Source of the DNA: CAZCVI01 sp964502145
GTDB lineage: Bacteria; Acidobacteriota; Aminicenantia; UBA2199
DNA: 5,840 nucleotides
Assembly: GCA_964502145.1 (NCBI GenBank)
Contig: CAZCVI010000158.1
Span: 1 to 5,840, forward strand
Direction: 5' to 3'
A program made the translations under genes and the position numbers. Under the pieces are notes generated by a model. It made no database searches. It was not told the origin of the DNA and saw nothing but the letters and a program-made list of their open reading frames with translations. This document shows positions 1 to 4,629 of the stretch, piece by piece (position 1 is the first letter of the stretch; the number at the start of each line of letters is the position of its first letter).

Positions 1-10
1 TCGAGACTTA

Positions 11-31
11 TAGGAATCTTATCAATTCCTA
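11..31. repeat. Short inverted repeat, 7-bp stem
   Basis: TAGGAAT at 11-17 is exactly complementary to ATTCCTA at 25-31, leaving a 7-nt loop. The stem is AT-rich and no T-run follows, so it is a weak terminator candidate at best. Its function is unknown and it may be chance. Confidence 0.35.
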
Positions 32-61
32 TTGCCAAAAAACTGAATAGATACATAGACA

Positions 62-76
62 TTGGCAAAATGCCAA
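62..76. repeat. Short inverted repeat, 6-bp stem with AAA loop
   Basis: TTGGCA (62-67) pairs with TGCCAA (71-76) around an AAA loop. The same TTGGCAA sequence (62-68) could instead pair with TTGCCAA at 32-38, so two mutually exclusive folds are possible. The sequence shows no clear role for either. Confidence 0.35.
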
Positions 77-86
77 ATTGTTAATA

Positions 87-113
87 GGCCGCAGGCCATT
101 ACCGCGAAGCGGT
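87..113. repeat. Two adjacent GC-rich triloop mini-hairpins
   Basis: GGCC-GCA-GGCC (87-97) and ACCGC-GAA-GCGGT (101-113) are two perfect mini-hairpins separated by ATT, in otherwise AT-rich DNA. Both loops are GNA-type triloops. The second is followed by TTTTGT, so it could act as a weak intrinsic terminator for a gene upstream of the window. Alternatively, the pair could be a small dispersed palindromic repeat. The pairing is read directly; either role is inference. Confidence 0.45.
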
Positions 114-121
114 TTTGTCCA

Positions 122-148
122 ATTCCCATAATTCCCATACTTCCCATT
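122..148. repeat. 9-bp tandem repeat, three copies (ATTCCCATA type)
   Basis: ATTCCCATA occurs at 122-130 and again at 131-139, followed by a degenerate third unit CTTCCCATT at 140-148. All three share the core TTCCCAT. The 9-bp period equals that of the unrelated array at 169-204. Repeat polymorphism or protein binding are both possible and unproven. Confidence 0.75.
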
Positions 149-151
149 AAC

Positions 152-181
152 TTGGCGGTGAATTCAGGTAATCATTATAAT
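152..181 (+). promoter_or_regulatory. Candidate distal promoter within the repeat array
   Basis: TTGGCG at 152-157 matches the -35 consensus at four of six positions and lies 18 bp upstream of a perfect TATAAT at 176-181. That -10 hexamer is formed by the junction between the first two TAATCATTA units. Transcription would start near 188 and run toward the exported-protein gene. Because the -10 is a by-product of the repeat, it may be fortuitous. The promoter at 248-253 is closer to the gene and equally plausible. Confidence 0.3.
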
Positions 182-204
182 CATTATAATCATTATAATC
201 ATTA
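169..204. repeat. Perfect 9-bp tandem repeat, four copies of TAATCATTA
   Basis: Four identical units occupy 169-177, 178-186, 187-195 and 196-204, with no partial copy on either side. Each unit is an interrupted palindrome (TAAT-C-ATTA). Each junction creates ATTATAAT, itself a palindrome that contains TATAAT, giving three -10-like hexamers at 176-181, 185-190 and 194-199. The array could be a binding-site cluster or a simple-sequence repeat whose copy number varies. The structure is certain, the role is not. Confidence 0.9.
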
Positions 205-210
205 CAGTTA

Positions 211-227
211 CCATGTTCAAAACATGG
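211..227 (+). terminator. Short hairpin followed by a T-rich stretch; weak terminator candidate
   Basis: CCATGTT (211-217) pairs perfectly with AACATGG (221-227) around a CAA loop. It is followed by ATTTTTAAATTTGTTT. The layout resembles an intrinsic terminator, but the stem is only 7 bp and the T-run is interrupted. If it works, it would shield the proximal promoter at 248-253 from upstream transcription, or attenuate transcripts that start in the repeat array. Confidence 0.3.
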
Positions 228-253
228 ATTTTTAAATTTGTTTAGAGTATAAT
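225..253 (+). promoter_or_regulatory. Probable promoter of the exported-protein gene
   Basis: A perfect TATAAT lies at 248-253, 64 bp before the start codon. At the standard 17-bp spacing the -35 position is TGGATT (225-230), a poor match, so the promoter would be weak or need an activator. The expected transcription start, near 259-261, falls inside the left arm of the inverted repeat at 255-287. The transcript would therefore begin in, or the polymerase be blocked by, that palindrome. Confidence 0.45.
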
Positions 254-254
254 A

Positions 255-287
255 ATAAATGAATCAAGAAACGAATGATTCATTTAT
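255..287. promoter_or_regulatory. Perfect 12-bp inverted repeat, operator or 5'-leader hairpin
   Basis: ATAAATGAATCA (255-266) is exactly complementary to TGATTCATTTAT (276-287), separated by 9 nt. It lies directly after the -10 hexamer at 248-253 and ends 20 bp before the SD-like GAGGA (308-312). As DNA it could be an operator for a dimeric regulator overlapping the transcription start. As RNA it could be a 5' leader hairpin affecting stability or ribosome access. Its length and perfection make chance less likely, although AT richness lowers that argument somewhat. Confidence 0.55.
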
Positions 288-316
288 AAAGAAATTAATG
301 AAAAAGCGAGGACAAA

Positions 317-3300
317 ATGACCTTCAAACGACTATTAACAATAATATTTTTGAGTATCTTGGGGTTCACCCTTTCCCATGCTGTGGAATTACCCAAACCC
401 ACGTATGATAACTCCATCATGTTCTCTTGGACCCATAATTTCCGGGATACAGCCGAAGTTGAGTATATCAAATCCCAATTTGGTAACGGACTCTATGCGC
501 CGTTAATGTTTTCCGGTTTTTATGGCGTGAACATGGCGTGGCATGTTAATCTGGCCAATAGTAGCAACAGTATTAATGATTTCAAAGCCACGATGGGGGA
601 ATTGGTGGCGTTTGCCAAAGCGAATAAAGTGGGGATTCACTTAACCCTTTCCTATGGTTTGGCCCGGTATGTGTACCAATATACTGATGCCAAAATAGAA
701 GATATTCGTAACGCGCAGTGGTACAATGACAATAACATTTCTTCCCAGGCGCAACAGGGTCGTTTGACCGATACGGAAAGCAGCGACGAAGAAAGAGCGG
801 AGCATCCCAGTTTAGAAACAGAAGAAACCTCCGGGGAGATAAAAACACTGGATTCCCCCAGCGCTTCCTCGGTGATTGTGAACAAATATGTCTTTACCAC
901 CTTATCCCGTTACGCGCGAAAAGTAAGAACCCATCTAAATGCCAAGATTGCCGCGGCCTTTGCTTATTTAAAACAAGTACAGAGCGCCAACCCCGACATT
1001 TTCATCGTGGTCAGCGCCCCGGGTGAACCGGAATTGAATTATTACCGTTTAAATGATAACGTCATTCAAGAATACTTTTGTGATTATTCCCCTTTTTCCG
1101 TGCTTGAGTTCCGTGATTGGATCCAGCATACCGGTTTGTATGCCGATGGTCAGAAGTATGCCGCAGACAGGTATAACAATGGCGGCAGCAAGTATCAAGG
1201 CGCTACCGGTCTGGCTAAATTCAACAGCGATTTTGGTACTTCGTTTGGCACGTGGAGTTTAAAATATTACAATTGGAACCTGACTGATGCCGAGGACACC
1301 GTTTACGAGGACGCTATCAACCCGGATGTTAATGTTATTCCTATTGCCCAATATGTTTACAATGGCATGAAACCCACTGCCGGTGCCAAGTATATTGCCA
1401 ATGGTTTTGATCCCCCGCGCGTCATGCAAGCCAAAGGCGTCAATCATTTTTATGATCTGTGGCACACGTTTCGCGAGAAATCCGTTTATTTTTATGTGAA
1501 AGATATGACCGATGTCGCCCGTGCCAGTGGTTTTCCCAAGTCCCAGTATTATACCCACCAGATTCCCGCCGATTATTTATTTGGCACCAAGCCCACCGAT
1601 GCCAATTTGAATCCCCGTTATTACAGTTCCGCCTCCCCCCTGTGGGCTGGCAATAATTATAGTGATAACGGTACCGGCGTCACGATTTACGATATCAAGT
1701 ATCCCGATTGGTTTGCCCGTACCTCGCAATACAGCATCAGCGCATCCGCCGCCATCTCCGATAACTGGGCTGCCCTCGAATATCACCCCGAAGTCATCCC
1801 CCTCGGTGTTGCCAGTGAAATTAGTTCTGTGGCCACCATTTACGAGCAGATGATCCGACTCTATGAAGGTCATCCCCATGTAATCAGTTTTTTTAAATGG
1901 GTGGATACCACCCCGGCCACTTCCGAATACAGGTACAAGGGAAACAATCGTGAAACCGCAGTCAAACAATTTTTCGATGCCATTAAAGATAAAGCCAGAC
2001 AACCCCTCGCTACCGTTTTTACCCCCAAACAAGTCGAGGCGTTTTCTGCCGCTTATAATTCCGGGATGATTACACTTAGTTGGTCACCCAAAATCTGGAC
2101 CGATCTTCTCCATCTGTGGACCAATTGGGGTCAATTTAAAGAATTTGCCATCTATCGTGGTTATACTGCCGATTTTGTTACCAACAACAGCTCCTTGATC
2201 ACAACTACCACGGCCAGTACCTATATAGATTTTAGTTTTAAGTATAAAACCACTGTTTATTATAAAATACTGGCGTTCAACACCAGTGGTCAACCCGGCC
2301 CAGTGCAGACCGTTTTCGTAGTCACTCCTGAGGGTGCCCCTGCTGCCGTTCTCGCAGTTTCGCGCACCCGCTTAAATTTTGGCGGTATTAGCGGTGGCAA
2401 TAATCCCCCTGCCCAGAGTTTCCGTATTTCCAACCAGGGTGGAGGCGCATTAAATTGGAATACCACCTCCGATGTTCCTTGGCTCACCTGTACTCCCGCG
2501 TCCGGGCTCAATAGTGGTGATGTCAGTGTGGCCGTGAATGCTACCGGGCTCGCCGCTGGCGAATACAACGGCACAATCACCGTGGCCGCCCCCCCCGCCA
2601 TTGATTCTCCCAAGGTCATCACTATTTACCTGAGCGTAAAAAACAGTGGCCAGAACCAAGTTCCTTTTGGCAGTTTTGATTCACCTGCCGATAGTGCCAC
2701 AGTGCAGAGCAGTATTGCTGTAACTGGCTGGGTATTGGATGATATCGGTGTTGACAGTGTCAAATTGTACCGCGACCCCGTCGATGGCGAGGGTGGTGGA
2801 TTGATTGCCATTGGTTCCGCCCTTTTTGTGGATGGGGCCCGACCCGATATCGAAGCCGCGTACCCCAATTACCCGCAAAATTATAAAGCCGGGTGGGGCT
2901 ACATGTTATTAACCAACTTTTTCCCCAATAATGGGAACGGCACCTTCACCCTCCATGTCCGAGCTACCGACACATCGGGAAATGAAGTATCTTTAGGCAG
3001 TAAAATGATTATTGTCAACAATGCCGCCGCAATCAAACCTTTTGGCGCGTTAGATACACCCACCCAGGGTGGTATTGCTTCCGGCAGTAGTTTTATTAAT
3101 TGGGGCTGGGCATTAACTCCCCAACCCAATAAGATTCCCATCAATGGTTCTACTATTGACGTGTGGGTCGATGGCCTCAAAATCGGGCATCCCACGTATA
3201 ATCTCTATCGTGAAGATATTGGAACCCTTTTCCCCAGTTATGCCAACAGTTCAGGCGCAATCGGTTATTTTCCTCTCAATACCACCACCCTCAGTGAGGG

Positions 3301-3889
3301 TGTGCATACCATCCAGTGGACCGCACTTGATAATGCCGGTAATACCGATGGTATTGGTAGCCGTTATTTTACCGTGCAAAGAAACGCCGCAGACATCGCC
3401 CGCGCCAAGAGCAATGCAGGAAAAAATCTTAACCTATCCAACTGGGTCGAAGCCAACAAAACTCCAGATTCTATCCGCGTTGAAAAAGGATTCCCTGCCA
3501 GTAACAAAACACCAGAACAAACCCTCATCCTCAGCAGCAAAGGAAAAATGACCGTCGAAATCCTGGAATTAGAACGTCTGGTCATCACTCCCGGAAGCGC
3601 AGTTTCTGGCACCCGTTGGACTGCTGCCCAGTTAGTCGGCAGCCAAGTCCGCGAATTACCCATTGGTTCCACGTTTGACCCCCGTACTGGTACATTGTTC
3701 TGGCAGCCCGGTCAGGGATTCATGGGTGATTATACTATTCGTTTCACCGCCAGTAACGACATAGTGAATAAAACGAAAGCGCAACAGATACTGGTAAAAA
3801 TAAAAATTCTGCCCAAGTTCGGCAAAACAATTCAACCCGTTAAAGCCGCCAAAGCAGAGAAAAAGAACACCACCACAAAAACAAGATAA
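317..3889 (+). CDS. Secreted modular glycoside-hydrolase-like protein with FN3, BACON and Ig-like domains
   Basis: This 1190-residue protein starts with a Sec signal peptide: K4 and R5, a hydrophobic core at residues 6-19, and probable cleavage after S20-H21-A22. GAGGA four bases upstream and the signal peptide support the start. Residues 28-560 look like a (beta/alpha)8 glycosidase barrel rich in Trp and Tyr. SAPGEPELNYY (233-243), with E237 and E239, resembles the acid/base strand of clan GH-A enzymes, and E488 in LEYHPE is a tentative nucleophile. I cannot name a GH family. An acidic low-complexity insertion lies at about 140-185. After the barrel come an FN3-like domain (566-671), a BACON-like domain (678-775, with NFGG and PWLTCTPASG), two related Ig-like domains (782-902 and 907-1021, both starting PFG..D.P), a linker, a terminal Ig-like module (1086-1165) and a Lys/Thr-rich tail. 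No LPXTG motif, PEP-CTERM or obvious type IX sorting domain is visible. It probably acts on polysaccharide outside the inner membrane. Export is well supported; catalysis is inferred. Confidence 0.7.
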   Translation: MTFKRLLTIIFLSILGFTLSHAVELPKPTYDNSIMFSWTHNFRDTAEVEYIKSQFGNGLYAPLMFSGFYGVNMAWHVNLANSSNSINDFKATMGELVAFAKANKVGIHLTLSYGLARYVYQYTDAKIEDIRNAQWYNDNNISSQAQQGRLTDTESSDEERAEHPSLETEETSGEIKTLDSPSASSVIVNKYVFTTLSRYARKVRTHLNAKIAAAFAYLKQVQSANPDIFIVVSAPGEPELNYYRLNDNVIQEYFCDYSPFSVLEFRDWIQHTGLYADGQKYAADRYNNGGSKYQGATGLAKFNSDFGTSFGTWSLKYYNWNLTDAEDTVYEDAINPDVNVIPIAQYVYNGMKPTAGAKYIANGFDPPRVMQAKGVNHFYDLWHTFREKSVYFYVKDMTDVARASGFPKSQYYTHQIPADYLFGTKPTDANLNPRYYSSASPLWAGNNYSDNGTGVTIYDIKYPDWFARTSQYSISASAAISDNWAALEYHPEVIPLGVASEISSVATIYEQMIRLYEGHPHVISFFKWVDTTPATSEYRYKGNNRETAVKQFFDAIKDKARQPLATVFTPKQVEAFSAAYNSGMITLSWSPKIWTDLLHLWTNWGQFKEFAIYRGYTADFVTNNSSLITTTTASTYIDFSFKYKTTVYYKILAFNTSGQPGPVQTVFVVTPEGAPAAVLAVSRTRLNFGGISGGNNPPAQSFRISNQGGGALNWNTTSDVPWLTCTPASGLNSGDVSVAVNATGLAAGEYNGTITVAAPPAIDSPKVITIYLSVKNSGQNQVPFGSFDSPADSATVQSSIAVTGWVLDDIGVDSVKLYRDPVDGEGGGLIAIGSALFVDGARPDIEAAYPNYPQNYKAGWGYMLLTNFFPNNGNGTFTLHVRATDTSGNEVSLGSKMIIVNNAAAIKPFGALDTPTQGGIASGSSFINWGWALTPQPNKIPINGSTIDVWVDGLKIGHPTYNLYREDIGTLFPSYANSSGAIGYFPLNTTTLSEGVHTIQWTALDNAGNTDGIGSRYFTVQRNAADIARAKSNAGKNLNLSNWVEANKTPDSIRVEKGFPASNKTPEQTLILSSKGKMTVEILELERLVITPGSAVSGTRWTAAQLVGSQVRELPIGSTFDPRTGTLFWQPGQGFMGDYTIRFTASNDIVNKTKAQQILVKIKILPKFGKTIQPVKAAKAEKKNTTTKTR

Positions 3890-3936
3890 TAATAACAAGA
3901 TAATAATAACAAGATAATAAAAACAAGATAATAAAA
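3881..3936. repeat. 14-bp tandem repeat, four copies, spanning a stop codon
   Basis: The unit ACAAGATAATAATA occurs at 3881-3894 and 3895-3908, and the variant ACAAGATAATAAAA at 3909-3922 and 3923-3936. A decayed fifth unit (ACATAAGATTA) follows. The first unit supplies the final codons ACA and AGA and the TAA stop of the exported-protein gene. Fourteen is not a multiple of three, so successive TAATAA blocks fall in different frames and stop readthrough. The array probably arose by duplication of the gene end; its function is unknown. Confidence 0.9.
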
Positions 3937-3943
3937 CATAAGA

Positions 3944-3986
3944 TTACCGTAACAGGTCAGGTTCGCGCCTGATCTGTTACGAGTAA
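3944..3986 (+). terminator. Strong intergenic hairpin, possible terminator or processing site
   Basis: The core arms 3949-3961 and 3968-3980 form 13 pairs including one G-U wobble, closed by a 6-nt TTCGCG loop. C3948-G3981 and TTAC (3944-3947) with GTAA (3983-3986) extend this to about 18 pairs with A3982 bulged. It is the strongest hairpin between the exported-protein gene and rfbC. No U-tract follows on the + strand (GAGTAAAACA), so it is not a classic intrinsic terminator. On the - strand it is followed by T-rich sequence. Rho-independent ending, 3'-end protection of the upstream mRNA, or a dispersed palindromic repeat are all possible. Confidence 0.6.
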
Positions 3987-3990
3987 AACA

Positions 3991-4005
3991 TATAAAATTT
4001 ATAAT
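3991..4005 (+). promoter_or_regulatory. AT-rich -10-like sequences upstream of rfbC
   Basis: TATAAA (3991-3996) and a perfect TATAAT (4000-4005) lie between the hairpin and the rfbC start. No good -35 stands at the proper distance for either. TATAAT would place the transcript start almost on the rfbC SD sequence, so TATAAA is the more plausible of the two. AGGTGA at 4008-4013 is the likely rfbC ribosome binding site. A separate rfbC promoter is possible but weakly supported. Confidence 0.25.
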
Positions 4006-4016
4006 ACAGGTGAAAA

Positions 4017-4565
4017 ATGTCCTTTGTTTTTAGACCTTTAAGAATACCCGGTCTGATGTTGATCATACCGGATACATACCCCGATGCCCGCGGCTGTTTT
4101 TTTGAAACCTTCAAAGCCCATGATTTTGTCAAATATGGCATTCCCACCGATTTTGTACAGGACAATCATTCCGTATCCAAAAAAGGTGTGCTCCGTGGCT
4201 TGCATTATCAAGTCGCGCCAGCCGGGCAGGGGAAACTCGTGCGGGTTGCCTTTGGGCGAGCATGGGATGTTGCCGTTGACCTGCGCAGGTCATCTCCTTA
4301 TTACTTAAAATGGGAAGCCGTCTTATTGAACAACAAGAATAACCAGATGTTGTACATTCCACCTGGTTTTGCCCATGGATTTGTAGCTCTTTCCCCAGAG
4401 GTCACATTCCTCTATAAATGCACCGCCCCCTATTCCAAGGAACATGAACGCGGCATTCGCTGGAATGATCCCACCCTCAACATCCAATGGCCCGTGGCAA
4501 ATCCTATCCTCTCCGAACGAGATGCCCAATTACCCCTTTGGAACCCAAATATATGGGCCGAATAA
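4017..4565 (+). CDS. rfbC: dTDP-4-dehydrorhamnose 3,5-epimerase
   Basis: RfbC (RmlC) is a cytoplasmic cupin-fold enzyme that epimerises C3 and C5 of dTDP-4-keto-6-deoxy-D-glucose. It is the third step of dTDP-L-rhamnose synthesis. The 182 residues match the usual family length. Family landmarks are present: RGCFFETF (25-32), QDNHSVSKKGVLRGLHYQ (48-65) with catalytic His63, the QGKLVRV strand (71-77), AWDVAVDLR (82-90), IPPGFAHGF (114-122), Tyr133 as the usual catalytic tyrosine, and D169 in SERDAQLP as the probable partner of His63. AGGTGA just upstream supports the start. It lies 127 bp after the exported-protein gene and 64 bp before rfbB. The protein looks complete and active. The family call is firm; which surface glycan uses the rhamnose is not shown. 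Confidence 0.96.
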   Translation: MSFVFRPLRIPGLMLIIPDTYPDARGCFFETFKAHDFVKYGIPTDFVQDNHSVSKKGVLRGLHYQVAPAGQGKLVRVAFGRAWDVAVDLRRSSPYYLKWEAVLLNNKNNQMLYIPPGFAHGFVALSPEVTFLYKCTAPYSKEHERGIRWNDPTLNIQWPVANPILSERDAQLPLWNPNIWAE

Positions 4566-4629
4566 TCACCCCTAAAAAGAATGTTCACCGCGAACCAAAC
4601 AAACCACAAGAAACATAAATGGTGATTTC
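4566..4629 (+). promoter_or_regulatory. rfbC-rfbB spacer with rfbB ribosome binding site
   Basis: The 64-bp gap is A-rich and has no convincing hairpin terminator or promoter, so rfbC and rfbB are probably co-transcribed. GGTGA at 4621-4625, four bases before ATG 4630, is the likely SD. It fixes the rfbB start even though this start gives about 13 residues before the Rossmann strand, more than the few usual in RmlB. No other in-frame ATG lies closer to that strand. Confidence 0.6.

Larger units (their letters stand above)
1..316. other. Non-coding leader region rich in short repeats and hairpins
   Basis: I see no credible coding sequence on either strand here. The stretch is AT-rich and packed with short inverted and direct repeats, listed separately: hairpins at 11-31, 62-76, 87-97, 101-113, 211-227 and 255-287, and 9-bp tandem repeats at 122-148 and 169-204. 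The last 100 bases hold the probable promoter and ribosome binding site of the exported protein gene. The first 120 bases may be the 3' flank of an unseen upstream gene. Nothing identifies that gene. Confidence 0.7.

Noticed and set aside
122..204. CRISPR array or replication iterons
   Set aside because: The units are only 9 bp and contiguous with no spacers, which excludes CRISPR. No rep or dnaA gene and no DnaA-box-like cluster is present to support an origin.
1577..2032. 151-residue open frame on the - strand
   Set aside because: It lies wholly inside the barrel region of the exported protein, is Gly/Ile-rich in the way of reverse-strand shadows, and has no recognisable domain or good ribosome binding site.
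3144..3551. 135-residue open frame on the + strand overlapping the second Ig-like module
   Set aside because: It is out of frame with a clearly real gene whose translation gives conserved modules throughout, and its Pro/Ser-rich translation resembles no family I know.
3881..3986. Insertion-sequence end or attachment site
   Set aside because: There is no transposase or integrase, no tRNA gene and no matching terminal repeat on the other side of the gene; the sequences at 122-287 and 3881-3986 do not match each other.
3944..3986. Riboswitch in front of rfbC
   Set aside because: A single long hairpin without multi-helix junctions or conserved loop motifs does not fit a known riboswitch class, and no alternative terminator or anti-terminator pairing is evident.
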